This document shows positions 1 through 9,989 of a stretch of 64,000 bases of DNA, piece by piece. Where the stretch lies: NCBI RefSeq assembly GCF_002836505.1, contig NZ_PJBF01000047.1, forward strand, positions 16,498-80,497, given 5' to 3'. Under the pieces are notes generated by a model. The model did not search any database. It was not told where the DNA came from and saw nothing but the letters and a program-made list of their open reading frames with translations. The translations under genes and the position numbers were made by a program. This DNA is from Psychrobacter sp. Choline-02u-9. Lineage in GTDB: Bacteria; Pseudomonadota; Gammaproteobacteria; Pseudomonadales; Moraxellaceae. Each line of letters begins with the position of its first letter. Positions within the stretch are counted from its first letter, which is position 1.

Positions 1-1
1 T

Positions 2-430
2 CCTACTGGTAACTGGTTCACAGTTGGTGCTGGTATCATCGTTCCAGACAACGATTTTGATGTAACTGCTAACTCTGAAGGACCAAACTTCAGAATCGAC
101 AACGTTGATTACAACGCTAGTGAAACTGGTACCCTACAAGGTACTATGGAGCATCGTAACAAACTAGCTCCTTATGCGACTGTTGGCTTCCGTCCAAACA
201 TCACAAATAACTTCGGTCTATTTGGTGAAATTGGCGCAGCTTATATGGGTAAAACAGATGCTACCGTTACTTCAAGTAATGCAGATGCAGATGTAACAGC
301 AACTACGGTAAATGGTACTACTACTGTTAAAGGTAGTGATGTAGCCAAAGCTGCTGAGCAAGAGCTAGAAGATAAAGACTGGTTAGAATGGTTGCCAATC
401 GTTAAAGTTGGTGCAACTTACCGTTTCTAA
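2..430 (+). CDS. Outer-membrane beta-barrel protein, C-terminal part (gene begins before the window)
   Basis: The reading frame is open from base 2 to the stop at 428-430, so the 5' part lies outside the window. About 142 residues are visible. They alternate short amphipathic strands with polar loops rich in Asn, Asp and Thr, and end in GATYRF; a C-terminal aromatic residue is the classic signal for outer-membrane barrel insertion. The segment KLAPYATVGF followed by a GLFGEIGAAYMG strand resembles small OmpW-like or conserved unknown barrel proteins of gammaproteobacteria. No ligand or transport role can be read from it. An ATG at 146 is internal and is not the start. Confidence 0.75.
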   Translation, partial: PTGNWFTVGAGIIVPDNDFDVTANSEGPNFRIDNVDYNASETGTLQGTMEHRNKLAPYATVGFRPNITNNFGLFGEIGAAYMGKTDATVTSSNADADVTATTVNGTTTVKGSDVAKAAEQELEDKDWLEWLPIVKVGATYRF

Positions 431-431
431 T

Positions 432-459
432 CTAATGACAGTTTAAATACTGTCATTAG
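432..459. repeat. Short perfect inverted repeat after the barrel gene
   Basis: Ten bases (ctaatgacag) are mirrored by ctgtcattag around an 8-base AT-rich loop, two bases after the stop codon. It has no T tract of its own. It may protect the mRNA 3' end or add to the stronger hairpin that follows. Confidence 0.55.
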
Positions 460-466
460 TAGAAAA

Positions 467-500
467 CAAAAAAACGATCCTTTTTAGGGTCGTTTTTTTA
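467..500. terminator. Bidirectional Rho-independent terminator
   Basis: A run of A, the stem acgatcc/ggtcgt and a run of T form a hairpin usable from both strands. It lies between the barrel gene (+) and the convergent phosphopantetheinyl transferase gene (-). Confidence 0.8.
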
Positions 501-561
501 TGCTTAAAATAATGAAAGATATTCTAAAAATCAGGTTTGAACTTTACTTAGAAAACCTTGC

Positions 562-1377
562 TTAAAAAACGATGACAGTCTGCTGCGATTGTAACGTGGC
601 AATGCGGTAAACAGATTGGTAATCTGTGTTCTTAATATCAGTGATTACAGAAGAAGCGTTAATCTCTCTATTATTTTCAATCAAGCTAGGAATAAGGTGA
701 GAGTAATCCATACCTAAGCCTTGAGCTAATGTATATTGGTTCACTTTGATAAAGCTTTCTTTTATTTGCCATAATAGTTTGGTAGTGCGTTCTCGTTGAT
801 CTTTAGAGAGCCCCTGTAAAATGATCAGCTCGTTCTCTGAATAGAAACGCTTGACTACATGCCACGCAATATTATTGGTCTCTATATCGATACCAGCAGG
901 ACGCTGATGACTGATAACAACCGCTATTTTGCTATGTAAACGTGTACAATTTGTCTGATTCGATTCTGTAGTTTGCTTTGAACTACTAGCTCCTGTATGG
1001 CTAAAGCATACGTAATGCTGACTATTAACGAGCCGATAGGGAAAGCTTGACTCATCCAAGGTGTCATCTATTTCTAATTTTTTGAGCAGCTCTTGTAATA
1101 GTTGCCTGACGCCTTGCCGCTGCTGCTGACGCTGTTTACGTGCTAGAGCAGGTACTGAGTGTCTAGGTGCTGCTGTCGCCACCTGATAGTGCCAGCTTAG
1201 ATTATTGAGCTTAATGATGCCTTTATACGACGTATTACAGGATGACAACCATAATGACTTGTTCCATAAGCTTCCAGTGACTAAATGACTGATTGACTCA
1301 CTCACTTGAGCAGTCACACACCATGTCGTGGTGTCGAGTTGAGTATACTGTATTTGGGTAAGGTTGGAAGTCGGCAT
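562..1377 (-). CDS. 4'-phosphopantetheinyl transferase superfamily protein (Sfp type)
   Basis: The 271-residue protein carries the family signature: SHTG at 126-129, G-I-D-I-E at 162-166 (Asp and Glu bind Mg2+) and W-x-x-K-E-S at 203-208. Such enzymes move the phosphopantetheine arm of coenzyme A onto a serine of acyl, peptidyl or aryl carrier proteins in the cytoplasm. The length fits the Sfp/EntD group rather than the short AcpS group. It stands alone: the upstream gene (pal, same strand) is separated by a terminator and no carrier protein or synthetase is nearby, so its substrate is unknown. The Gln/Arg-rich stretch at about 79-100 is unusual. Confidence 0.85.
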   Translation of the reverse strand: MPTSNLTQIQYTQLDTTTWCVTAQVSESISHLVTGSLWNKSLWLSSCNTSYKGIIKLNNLSWHYQVATAAPRHSVPALARKQRQQQRQGVRQLLQELLKKLEIDDTLDESSFPYRLVNSQHYVCFSHTGASSSKQTTESNQTNCTRLHSKIAVVISHQRPAGIDIETNNIAWHVVKRFYSENELIILQGLSKDQRERTTKLLWQIKESFIKVNQYTLAQGLGMDYSHLIPSLIENNREINASSVITDIKNTDYQSVYRIATLQSQQTVIVF

Positions 1378-1530
1378 ATATTACTAGTCGTCAAAAATGA
1401 TTATTATAGAATTGAGTATATAAAATTGTGTAAGTCTGAACGCTATGTATTTAGTATTTTGCTCATAGATAGTCATATCTCAATAGCTATGTCTAAATAA
1501 TCTATATTTAATTATCTGGTCAAGAATATC

Positions 1531-1563
1531 AAAAGCCCAGCAATAGTATATTGCTGGGCTTTA
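1531..1563 (-). terminator. Terminator downstream of pal
   Basis: The stem aaagcccagcaa / ttgctgggcttt surrounds a short loop and is flanked by A and T runs. Read on the minus strand it follows the pal stop codon by about 40 bases and separates pal from the next gene. Confidence 0.85.
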
Positions 1564-1603
1564 ATTAAACTATCAAACTCTATAAATAACGCTAAATCAC
1601 AAT

Positions 1604-2122
1604 TTAGTAAGACAGCTCAGCACGACGGTTTTGTGCATACGCGTCTTCAGTGTTACCAGCTGCTGCAGGGCGCTCTTCACCATAGCTAATCACACGGATG
1701 TTGTTTGCAGTGACACCTTGAGCAGCTAGGTAGTTACGTGCAGCTTGTGCGCGTCGCTCACCTAGTGCCATGTTATATTCACGGCTACCACGCTCATCAG
1801 TATGACCTGCAATAACGACAGTAGCTGCTGGGTTTGAATTTAATAGGCTTACGTGTTGGTTAAGGACGCTCGCTGATTGAGCAGTAATTTCACTGCTATC
1901 AAAGGCAAAGTAGACCACTGCTTGAATATTCTCAGCGCCAGTAATGACAGCGTTTGAGTTATCAACGATAACCGCACCATTGTAGCCAACTTGTCCACCT
2001 GGAATACCTAGCGGGGCAACGACAACTTCTGAGGTAGAACGCTTGGTAGCACAACCAGTGGTTAGTGCAACGGCGCTTGATAATACAGCAAGAACAGCGA
2101 TCTTAGAAAAACTGATTGACAT
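1604..2122 (-). CDS. pal: Peptidoglycan-associated lipoprotein Pal
   Basis: This 172-residue protein starts with a lipoprotein signal peptide whose lipobox is LTTGC (lipidated Cys24). From about residue 68 it has the OmpA-like peptidoglycan-binding domain, with VYFAFDSSEI, the GHTDERGSREYN segment and an NRRAELSY end. Pal is anchored in the outer membrane, binds diaminopimelate in peptidoglycan and works with TolA and TolB in envelope constriction at division. The tol genes are not in this window; the neighbour downstream is unrelated. A good ribosome-binding site (taggag) lies 8 bases before the ATG. Confidence 0.95.
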   Translation of the reverse strand: MSISFSKIAVLAVLSSAVALTTGCATKRSTSEVVVAPLGIPGGQVGYNGAVIVDNSNAVITGAENIQAVVYFAFDSSEITAQSASVLNQHVSLLNSNPAATVVIAGHTDERGSREYNMALGERRAQAARNYLAAQGVTANNIRVISYGEERPAAAGNTEDAYAQNRRAELSY

Positions 2123-2263
2123 GACGAGCTCCTAAAATTTTAATTAAATTTGTTTTTTTAAACTGCTTCCGATAAAACTTAGGCAATCTCTATCTATAAT
2201 ATACTAAATGTTAATTTATGTAAGTATTTTTACTGTAAATTACGATAGATAAAATCGAGCGTA

Positions 2264-2872
2264 TTACCAGCGGTGCTTGCCCCAGTTTTCAGGGTTGGCC
2301 CAGTAATCAGCATTGAGCCAATTTGGGAGTTGTTTGTAGTCATATAGATTAAATTGCCAAAGCGTCGCAGTAACGGTTGATGAGGTAATAGATTGAATGT
2401 CATCAATATTTAGAGATGGCTCACTCAATATATCAAATGGCGTAAAGCCATAAGGTTTCAAATCTATCGAGCTATCTAATGCAATAAGCAAATGCGCGGC
2501 ATACAGGTCACGGTAGCGCATCAGTAGCGGCACATAGTGTTGAGTCAGCTCTTCTGACAAGGTAGGCAGCCAAAAGCAAGCAAGCTCATAACGATCAGGT
2601 ACATGCTGTTTAGCAAGATCTGATAACGTTGATAAGTGTCGTGCGTTCAGCCTTGCTTCAGTGTTCTCATTAGTAGATGTAGTATCGTCAAGTTGTGCTT
2701 GTAGTGCTAATAAATCTGCATTGTTATGTGTTACCCATAATGCTTCATTATTATTTTTGTTATGCTCAGGTGACAGTTCTGTCTGAGTCGTCAATGAGGG
2801 TAGTAATGCATCAACATACTCTATAAGCAAAGGTAGGGTAATGTCTGCACGTTTCACCGTAATTTTTGTCAT
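2264..2872 (-). CDS. Conserved protein of unknown function (possibly DUF6231)
   Basis: The 202-residue soluble protein has no signal peptide or membrane segment. The acidic first half contains poorly conserved Asn/Thr runs. The C-terminal half looks more constrained, with YELACFWLPTL, a ...LLMRYRDLYA helix and a Trp/Asn-rich end (NWLNADYWANPENW). That end recalls the DUF6231 proteins found next to other genes in Pseudomonas and relatives; the family name is from memory and tentative. It lies upstream of pal on the same strand, about 140 bases away, and may be co-transcribed. I infer no function. Confidence 0.6.
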   Translation of the reverse strand: MTKITVKRADITLPLLIEYVDALLPSLTTQTELSPEHNKNNNEALWVTHNNADLLALQAQLDDTTSTNENTEARLNARHLSTLSDLAKQHVPDRYELACFWLPTLSEELTQHYVPLLMRYRDLYAAHLLIALDSSIDLKPYGFTPFDILSEPSLNIDDIQSITSSTVTATLWQFNLYDYKQLPNWLNADYWANPENWGKHRW

Positions 2873-3248
2873 ATAATAGGCCGTTAGTCAAATGATTGGT
2901 CATCAGTATGACTATTAAATCATTTTCAACGACATTATCCAATTGATAACGTATGTTTCATATTCAAATCATATTGAACCGACGATATCTTACTTTACAT
3001 ACTTGAAATTTAGCGATTTAGGTCAATCTAGCTATAAGCTTAAAGAGAAAGTCAAATTAGTAATAAAAATTAGCTTAATCATTGCAAAGTTATGTGTATA
3101 TGCTTAGCTGATTAGTTAGCCTAAAGACTAAGTCTTTATTTGCACTAGAGCCTTCTGCAAATAGCGAAATGATATTACTCATTATTATATTGCTTATCCC
3201 TAGTAAAACTACCTTATAACCAAATCACTGATAATAATAGGACACCAT
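2873..3248. other. Intergenic region between two divergent genes, no gene seen
   Basis: These 376 AT-rich bases separate the unknown gene (-) and pepN (+). They should hold both promoters. I see no conserved hairpin, operator or small ORF with a ribosome-binding site. Confidence 0.5.
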
Positions 3249-5891
3249 ATGTCTACTGCTGAAACTGATGCACAAATCATCAATCCTGAAATGCCAGATG
3301 TGCCGCCCCATGCGCCAAGTAAGATTAACTTAAAAGACTATACCAAACCAAGTTTTGATGTCGAGACAGTACATTTAGATATTAAGCTGTTTGAAGACTA
3401 TGCGCAGGTAGACAGTACGCTTGAGATGGTACGTCAGACAGCAGGGGATATCGTCTTATTTGGTGAGTCATTAGAGCTGCTAACGATTACGATGAATGGT
3501 AAGACGCTGAGCACTGAGGATTATCAGCAGGAAGCAGGCAAGCTGACGATTTATAATGCCCCTGAGCGAGCTACTTTAGACATTCAAGTACGTATCTGTC
3601 CGCAGACCAATACGGCGCTTGAAGGCTTATATATGGCAGGCAGTGGCGACGACACGATGTTTGTGACTCAGTGCGAGCCAGAGGGTTTCCGTAAGATTAC
3701 TTTTTATCCTGATCGCCCTGATGTGTTGGCGATATTTACCACGCGACTTGAAGCAGATAAGCGCTATCCGACGTTGTTGGCCAATGGTAACTTAGTCGAA
3801 GCAGGCGAAGTGGCCGATGCACCAGACCGCCATTATGCCATCTGGCACGATCCAACCAATAAGCCAAGCTATCTATTTGCCTGTGTGGTAGCCGATTTAG
3901 ATGTATTGACAGATTCTTATACGACTAGCGAAGGTCGAGAAGTATTGCTTGAGTTGTATGCCAAGTCTGCTGATATCGATAAATGTGATGTCGGTATGCA
4001 AGCCCTAAAAGATGCGATGAGATGGGATGAGGTCAATTACGGGCGAGCCTACGATCTAGATCGCTACATGATTGTGGCGGTAAGCCAATTCAATATGGGT
4101 GCAATGGAAAATAAAGGTTTGAATATTTTTAACACCGCTTGTGTGTTATCTAGCCCTGAAACGACCACCGATGCTCGTAGTTTTAGCGTAAAAGCCATTA
4201 TCGCTCATGAGTACTTTCATAACTGGACTGGTAACCGTATTACTTGCCGTGATTGGTTTCAGCTTTGTTTAAAAGAAGGCTTTACCGTTTACCGTGATCA
4301 GTCATTCTCAGCAGACCAACAGTCAAGCGCGGTACAGCGTATTGATGACGTAGCGACCTTGCGTGCCCATCAATTCAGCGAAGATGCAGGCCCATTAGCG
4401 CATCCAGTACGTCCAGAGAGCTTCGTTGAGATTAATAATTTTTATACAACGACTGTCTATGAGAAAGGCGCTGAAATTGTACGCATGATTGCTAATACGT
4501 TAGGGCCAGATGATTTCCGCAAAGGAACAGATGAGTATTTCCGTCGCTATGATGGACAAGCGGTAACGGTTGAGGACTTTTTATCAGCACTTAGTATCAC
4601 TGATGACAAAATCGAGAATTTCATTGATTGGTATCGTCAACCTGGTACGCCAGTGGTATCAGGTTCTCAAACCTATGATAGCGCAGCACAGACGCTGATC
4701 ATCACTTTGAATCAGCAAACACGCCATGTTAAAGGCTTTGATGCACCAAAACCATTGCCGATACCTGTAGCAACGGCATTGTTTGATAAAGACTCAGGCG
4801 CTATCGTCGCTGAGCGTATGTTATTGCTTGACGAGGCGACGCAAACCTTTGTCTTTGAAAATATAGCGAGCGAGCCTGTTGTGTCATTACTACGTGACTT
4901 TAGCGCGCCAGTCCAGCTCACTTATGACTATCAAGATGCAGACTTAGCGTTTTTGCTTAAGCATGAAACCAATGGGTTTAACCGCTGGCAAGTAACTCAA
5001 ATGCTGGTAAATCGTATTTTGCTGCAAGGCCAAGGTACGAAGAGCAGCCCTGATGTATACCTAGAAGCATTAGCGCAGACACTGCCTGTCTTAGCAGCTG
5101 ATGATGCGATGCTAGCGGCACGATTGCTTGATATTCCATCAGCGCAAGAGCTGGCTTCTGCTATTTCTAAAGACTACGATCCAGTGTTGGTTAAAGAGCA
5201 GCGCGATGGGCTATACAAGCAAGTGGCTGATAAGTTAAAAGGCCAATGGGCTGAGCTTTACAAAAACCTGCCAATGCAGTCTTATGAGGATAGCGCTGAA
5301 GCTCGAGGCATTCGTGCGCTGCGTAATGTCGTACTCGATATGGCATTGACGGCCAATGTGGATGATGCGGCAGACTGGGCACAGCAGCAGTATGACAATG
5401 CGAGCTGTATGACTGAGCGCTTTGGTGCATTGAAGACCATGGTCAATCATCAATTGACAGGTGCAGATAAGTACTTAGCAGACTTCTATGAGCGTTTCCA
5501 AGCAAATGATTTGGTTATCGATCTGTGGTTCAGTGTCCAAGCTGCCGCCGACGATGTGACACCTGATATGGTCAAGTCGCTACTAACGCACACGGACTTT
5601 GATTGGAATACGCCTAACCGTGTCCGCTCAGTTATCAGCGCTTTTAGCTCGCAACCGACGGTACTTTGGACGGCAGAAGGTTTAGAGATGTATACAGGCG
5701 TGATTCAAAAATTAGATGATGCCAATCCTGTGTTAGCGTCACGCTTATTGCAAGTACTGGCCCGCTGGAATACGTTGGCTGAGCCTCGTCGTCAAATGGC
5801 GCATGAGCAGCTGGTTGATTTACAAAAGAATGTCTCATCTAAGCATGTGCTCGAAAGCTTAGAGAGCGTGTTAGGTGCTGCAAATAGTTAA
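3249..5891 (+). CDS. pepN: Aminopeptidase N (M1 family metallopeptidase)
   Basis: At 880 residues this matches the long bacterial PepN. The substrate-binding GAMEN motif is at 284-288. The zinc site is HEYFH at 320-324 with the third ligand Glu343, giving the standard HEXXH-X18-E. Downstream come the catalytic-domain Tyr region (FYTTTVYEKGAEIVRM), a beta-sandwich and the all-helical C-terminal domain of PepN. The enzyme removes N-terminal residues from peptides in the cytoplasm and completes protein turnover. It appears to be a single-gene unit, divergent from the gene before it and closed by a terminator shared with the DAHP synthase gene. Confidence 0.96.
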   Translation: MSTAETDAQIINPEMPDVPPHAPSKINLKDYTKPSFDVETVHLDIKLFEDYAQVDSTLEMVRQTAGDIVLFGESLELLTITMNGKTLSTEDYQQEAGKLTIYNAPERATLDIQVRICPQTNTALEGLYMAGSGDDTMFVTQCEPEGFRKITFYPDRPDVLAIFTTRLEADKRYPTLLANGNLVEAGEVADAPDRHYAIWHDPTNKPSYLFACVVADLDVLTDSYTTSEGREVLLELYAKSADIDKCDVGMQALKDAMRWDEVNYGRAYDLDRYMIVAVSQFNMGAMENKGLNIFNTACVLSSPETTTDARSFSVKAIIAHEYFHNWTGNRITCRDWFQLCLKEGFTVYRDQSFSADQQSSAVQRIDDVATLRAHQFSEDAGPLAHPVRPESFVEINNFYTTTVYEKGAEIVRMIANTLGPDDFRKGTDEYFRRYDGQAVTVEDFLSALSITDDKIENFIDWYRQPGTPVVSGSQTYDSAAQTLIITLNQQTRHVKGFDAPKPLPIPVATALFDKDSGAIVAERMLLLDEATQTFVFENIASEPVVSLLRDFSAPVQLTYDYQDADLAFLLKHETNGFNRWQVTQMLVNRILLQGQGTKSSPDVYLEALAQTLPVLAADDAMLAARLLDIPSAQELASAISKDYDPVLVKEQRDGLYKQVADKLKGQWAELYKNLPMQSYEDSAEARGIRALRNVVLDMALTANVDDAADWAQQQYDNASCMTERFGALKTMVNHQLTGADKYLADFYERFQANDLVIDLWFSVQAAADDVTPDMVKSLLTHTDFDWNTPNRVRSVISAFSSQPTVLWTAEGLEMYTGVIQKLDDANPVLASRLLQVLARWNTLAEPRRQMAHEQLVDLQKNVSSKHVLESLESVLGAANS

Positions 5892-6051
5892 TTAAGAGCA
5901 GTGCAATATGCATTGAAATGCAATATTAATGTTATAAAAATACTAATGTAAAAATAAGGCTAGCTCTGACCAATTAACGAAACATGTATCGTTGCTGGTC
6001 ATTGCTAATCAAATTTTAGAATAGAGTGTTTCTTATAGAATGTTCATAAAT

Positions 6052-6091
6052 AAAAAGCCCCTTTCGCACTGATGCGCAAGGGGCTTTTTAT
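6052..6091. terminator. Bidirectional terminator between pepN and the DAHP synthase gene
   Basis: The stem aaaaagcccctt / aaggggcttttt encloses a loop of about 15 bases that can itself pair (tgcgca). It sits between convergent genes. Confidence 0.85.
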
Positions 6092-6125
6092 TGTTTGCTC
6101 GACGATAAATTATCGTGGATAGCTA

Positions 6126-7208
6126 TTAGCGATTTGGTAGCACATCTTTTACCATATCACGTAAGTCACGTAGTGCTGTGACGGTGCTATCCCAATCTAG
6201 GCAACCATCGGTGATAGATTTGCCGTACTCAAGCTGGCTTAAATCAGCAGTCAATTTTTGATTGCCGCCTTTTAAGTGACTCTCAATCATCATACCGATA
6301 ATTGATTTATTGCCATTTTGAATTTGTTCGGCGACGTTTTTGATAACCATCGGTTGTAGGTAAGGGTCTTTACCTGAGTTAGCATGACTTGAGTCAATCA
6401 TAATCTTGCTATTGGTTTTGCCTTTTGCCAGCTCGTTTTCAACTTGGGCTACCGCAGTTTCATCATAGTTAGGTTTACCGTTACCACCACGAAGTACCAC
6501 GTGCGCGTAAGGATTACCTTTAGATTTGATGATAGAGACTTTACCATCTGACGATAGACCTAAGAAACTATGACCTTCTTTAACCGCTTGCATGGCATTT
6601 ACAGCAACTGTCATACCACCATCAGTACCGTTCTTAAAGCCAACTGGGCATGATAAACCAGAGCTCATTTCGCGATGCGTTTGGCTCTCAGTGGTACGTG
6701 CACCAATGGCTGACCAACTGATTAGATCCTGAATGTACTGCGGCGTATTTGGATCAAGTGCTTCGGTCGCGCAAGGTAGACCTTTTTCATTCAAATCAAG
6801 TAGCAATTTACGAGCCGTGCGCAAGCCTTTTTCTATATCAAAGCTGTCATTCATGTCAGGGTCGTTGATCATGCCTTTCCAGCCAACCGTCGTACGAGGT
6901 TTTTCAAAATAAACACGCATGACCACAAATACACTGTCTTCGATTTCTTTTGCCAATACGGCTAAACGATCGGCATATTCGTGAGCGGCTTTGATATCGT
7001 GAATAGAGCAAGGGCCAATGACCACAAACAAACGCTTGTCTTTACCATCCAAGATATCTTGAATAGTATTACGACCTTTTAGTACGGTGTTATACGCGTC
7101 GTCTGACAGAGGCAGCTCGGCTTTTAGCTCGGCGGGGGTAATCAAAGGAATAAATTTTTCAATATTCACGTCGTCAATATCTGCATTATGGGTAACTGAT
7201 GTTGTCAT
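6126..7208 (-). CDS. 3-deoxy-7-phosphoheptulonate (DAHP) synthase, class I
   Basis: The 360-residue protein has the class I AroF/G/H signature: VIGPCSIHD near residues 63-71, the phosphoenolpyruvate-binding GCxTEALDP-like stretch (PCATEALDPNTPQY), KNGTDGGMTVAVNA, and MIDSSHANSGKD with a metal-binding His. It condenses phosphoenolpyruvate and erythrose 4-phosphate, the first step of the shikimate pathway, in the cytoplasm. Which aromatic amino acid inhibits it cannot be decided by eye, so I give no letter. aroQ, a later gene of the same pathway, is at 44.4-44.9 kb. Confidence 0.94.
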   Translation of the reverse strand: MTTSVTHNADIDDVNIEKFIPLITPAELKAELPLSDDAYNTVLKGRNTIQDILDGKDKRLFVVIGPCSIHDIKAAHEYADRLAVLAKEIEDSVFVVMRVYFEKPRTTVGWKGMINDPDMNDSFDIEKGLRTARKLLLDLNEKGLPCATEALDPNTPQYIQDLISWSAIGARTTESQTHREMSSGLSCPVGFKNGTDGGMTVAVNAMQAVKEGHSFLGLSSDGKVSIIKSKGNPYAHVVLRGGNGKPNYDETAVAQVENELAKGKTNSKIMIDSSHANSGKDPYLQPMVIKNVAEQIQNGNKSIIGMMIESHLKGGNQKLTADLSQLEYGKSITDGCLDWDSTVTALRDLRDMVKDVLPNR

Positions 7209-7244
7209 GGTTATATATCGTCTAGCTGATTTATAGGAACATTC

Positions 7245-7273
7245 ATTATGCGGACAAAAGTGTTGGTTGACAA
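7245..7273 (-). promoter_or_regulatory. Sigma-70 promoter of the DAHP synthase gene
   Basis: On the minus strand TTGTCA (7268-7273) and CATAAT (7245-7250) are 17 bases apart. Transcription would start near 7238, giving a leader of only about 30 bases. That leaves no room for a leader-peptide attenuator, so control of this gene is probably by repression or by enzyme inhibition. Confidence 0.65.
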
Positions 7274-7637
7274 GGGTAGTCGAGCAGTTAATTGACTGAT
7301 AACTGGAATGAGAAAACTAAAACTTAGTTATACTTATAGAGACTTAGCATGATATTTGACGTTCTAAATGCACGTTTAGCATTTGGTTTTTCTATCTATT
7401 AATAAGAGTTGGTTGAGTTTTTGATGCATAACGCTCAGATTTTATGCGTGAATTTCGCTATTTGTATCATCGTCAAGTATGATAGCAACATTAGCGATGG
7501 GTGGCCCAAACTGTGGCATTAAAACAGTACGGATGAGTGTGCACATTATCCGTGATGCTGTATCGCTGATTTATTACGTTATATTTTATAATAACGGTTT
7601 ATTTTATTTTGTGTATTTCTAATATCGAGAGCTTGTC
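7274..7637. other. Intergenic region upstream of lpxB, no gene seen
   Basis: This AT-rich stretch lies between divergent genes. It contains a small inverted repeat (aaatgc/gcattt, 7366-7384) followed by a short T run, and a TATAAT at 7587-7592 without a clear -35. No ORF with a good start was found. Confidence 0.4.
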
Positions 7638-8954
7638 ATGACAGATTCTGCTACGTCTCATCACCATACTGACCTCATTCATCAAGCCGAGACGGATTCT
7701 CAAGTACCAAATATAAATGCTATGCCGCTAGTGATAGGCATCGTCGCAGGTGAGGTATCTGGTGACAGCTTAGGCGCAGATTTTATGCGGCAAATGAATA
7801 ATCTACGTGATGATATTGTCTGGGTAGGCGTAGGCGGTACAAAGATGCAGGCGCAAGGGCTACAGAGTATTTTCCCGTTAGAGCGCTTGGCAGTGATGGG
7901 TCTGGTTGAGGTCATGTCGCAGCTACCCGATTTGCTCAAAGCGCGCCGCGAGCTACTGAGCGCATTTAAGGTTGCCAATATTGATTGGTTCGTCGGTATT
8001 GATGCACCTGACTTTAATTTACGAGTATCCAAAAAACTAAAGCCCCAAGGCGTGTTCTGTGTGCAGTACGTCAGTCCTTCTATCTGGGCGTGGCGCGAGT
8101 CGCGTATTCATAATATTAAAGCGGCGACCAATTTGGTGCTATGTCTATTCCCGTTTGAGTTGCCAGTTTATGAGCGACATAACCATCCAGCGATCTGTGT
8201 GGGCCATCCATTACTACGAACCATTGATCAGACCCTTATCGATACACCAATCAATCAACGTCGCAGTGAGCTCGTTTGGGACAATGATGGGTTGCAGCAG
8301 TTCTTCATCGAACGCTTCGATGATGTGAGTCAGCTTATTTGTGTGATGCCAGGCTCTAGGCGCGGTGAAATTACAGCCATTTTGCCATTGATGCTTGATG
8401 GCATCCAAAAGTTAATCCTGTTAGATCCTAAGCTGTGCTTTATTATTCCAACGGTCGATCAAAACCATCAATATATTGTGCAAGAAGTGATCGACCAACG
8501 CTCAGAACAGCTACGTGCAGCAATTGTAGTGGTCTACGATGATACCCAGCCAGAATTTAGCCAACATGCCATGGCGGCATCAGATATTGTGATGCTGGCA
8601 TCTGGGACAGCAACGCTGGAGGCAATGCTGCTTGAACGTCCGATGGTAGTGGTCTATCAATTAAATCAGCTGACTTACCAAATAGCCAAGCGTCTGGTAA
8701 AAGTACCATATGTGGCATTGCCTAATATATTGGCTAATGCGCCAATCGTACCTGAGCTGATTCAAGAGCAGGCGAGCGGTGACAATATCTGCCGCACCGT
8801 AATGCGATTGCTGCAACCACGCGCTTATGCCGAGCAATTACACGACTTACTAGTGACAAAGCAGTCGCTACAACAGCAAAGTAACCATGAGCCTGCAAAC
8901 AGCGTGATTGAACAGTGGTTTATTCAAAATACCGATACCGTCAATCCTAATTAA
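7638..8954 (+). CDS. lpxB: Lipid-A-disaccharide synthase
   Basis: The 438-residue glycosyltransferase (GT19) joins UDP-2,3-diacylglucosamine and lipid X to form the lipid A disaccharide at the inner face of the cytoplasmic membrane. The family pattern is visible: [17 protein letters not shown] near residue 33, [21 protein letters not shown], the [10 protein letters not shown] nucleotide-sugar loop, and the C-terminal [19 protein letters not shown] segment. About 30 extra residues precede the conserved start, and the His-rich N-terminus is not conserved. The rnhB start follows 22 bases after the stop, so the two genes probably form an operon. Confidence 0.95.
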   Translation: MTDSATSHHHTDLIHQAETDSQVPNINAMPLVIGIVAGEVSGDSLGADFMRQMNNLRDDIVWVGVGGTKMQAQGLQSIFPLERLAVMGLVEVMSQLPDLLKARRELLSAFKVANIDWFVGIDAPDFNLRVSKKLKPQGVFCVQYVSPSIWAWRESRIHNIKAATNLVLCLFPFELPVYERHNHPAICVGHPLLRTIDQTLIDTPINQRRSELVWDNDGLQQFFIERFDDVSQLICVMPGSRRGEITAILPLMLDGIQKLILLDPKLCFIIPTVDQNHQYIVQEVIDQRSEQLRAAIVVVYDDTQPEFSQHAMAASDIVMLASGTATLEAMLLERPMVVVYQLNQLTYQIAKRLVKVPYVALPNILANAPIVPELIQEQASGDNICRTVMRLLQPRAYAEQLHDLLVTKQSLQQQSNHEPANSVIEQWFIQNTDTVNPN

Positions 8955-8976
8955 ACGAGAAAGACCTTTTAATATT

Positions 8977-9855
8977 ATGCATATCAACCAACATACAGAA
9001 AGCTCAGTTCAAACGATTGACATCAATATTGAGCATATTGATGTGAAAGGACAATATATACAGTTAGCAGCGCCCATACGTTTATATGGGCAAATGAATA
9101 CCGCTGAGCTGCTTACCCAATATCTCAGTTATGATAACCAAGAGACAGAGCAGTCAATACTGCAAATCGGCGTTGATGAAGCAGGACGTGGGCCATTACT
9201 AGGTAGTGTCAATGTGGCGGCGGCAATATTACCTGCGACCTGGTCAGGATTGATTGAGGAACAACCGCTCAAAGACACGCCGTTATCGATACTGACAGAT
9301 TCCAAACAACTGAGTGAAAAAAAGCGCGATATCCTTTATCCATTGGTGCAACAGCATGCTATCGGTTATATCATCGCTGATATACCAGCAGCAGTAATCG
9401 ATCAAGTGAATATCTTGCAGGCAACAATGCTTGGTATGCGCTTATGTACTGAATCGTTGCTAGAAGTGATTTTTGAAAAATTTTCGACTACTGGAAATGT
9501 TAACAGCACGTTGCTCGATCAATTAAAGATCGAAGTACTATTTGATGGAAATCGTTGCCCTGAGTTGAACTATGATAGCTTTAAACATTTAAAGGTAGCG
9601 CCATCTGCGATTGATTGTCAAGCATGGGTAAAAGGCGACGCGCGTCATACTAGTATTGCAGCGGCCAGTATATTAGCAAAAGTAAGTCGTGATGAGACGA
9701 TGTATGCACTGGATGCTCAATATCCGGAATATGGTATTGCCAAACACAAAGGCTATCCGACGCGCGCGCACATGGAAGCAATCGAAAAATATGGTGTCTT
9801 GCCAACGCATAGACGTAGTTTTGCACCAGTGAGAAAAGCGCTAGAAATACAGTAG
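8977..9855 (+). CDS. rnhB: Ribonuclease HII
   Basis: RNase HII cuts RNA in RNA-DNA hybrids and removes misincorporated ribonucleotides. The catalytic motif D-E-A-G-R-G is at 67-72, with [10 protein letters not shown], a later DGNR and [20 protein letters not shown] holding the other acidic residues. I start at ATG 8977 (292 aa) rather than the in-frame ATG at 8908, because the latter lies inside lpxB and would add an unconserved 23-residue tail. Even so the protein has about 60 residues before the catalytic core that the 198-residue E. coli enzyme lacks, and an insertion near residues 155-185. Confidence 0.9.
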   Translation: MHINQHTESSVQTIDINIEHIDVKGQYIQLAAPIRLYGQMNTAELLTQYLSYDNQETEQSILQIGVDEAGRGPLLGSVNVAAAILPATWSGLIEEQPLKDTPLSILTDSKQLSEKKRDILYPLVQQHAIGYIIADIPAAVIDQVNILQATMLGMRLCTESLLEVIFEKFSTTGNVNSTLLDQLKIEVLFDGNRCPELNYDSFKHLKVAPSAIDCQAWVKGDARHTSIAAASILAKVSRDETMYALDAQYPEYGIAKHKGYPTRAHMEAIEKYGVLPTHRRSFAPVRKALEIQ

Positions 9856-9989
9856 CTATAAACAAGTGACTATAGAAACATGTTCATGAAAAAATGACTG
9901 TATAGCGGAGACAAAAGAATCGTACTTTATAGATGATATCTTTGCCTTGGAAATAGCTTAAGCATAGTGTTGATTTATAGACCTAAAAA

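Noticed and set aside
1306..1500. 64-residue plus-strand ORF overlapping the start of the phosphopantetheinyl transferase gene
   Set aside because: No ribosome-binding site, overlaps a well-supported gene on the other strand, and shows no family features.
8908..8976. Upstream start for rnhB inside lpxB
   Set aside because: It would overlap lpxB by 47 bases and add an unconserved segment, while ATG 8977 follows the lpxB stop at operon-like spacing.
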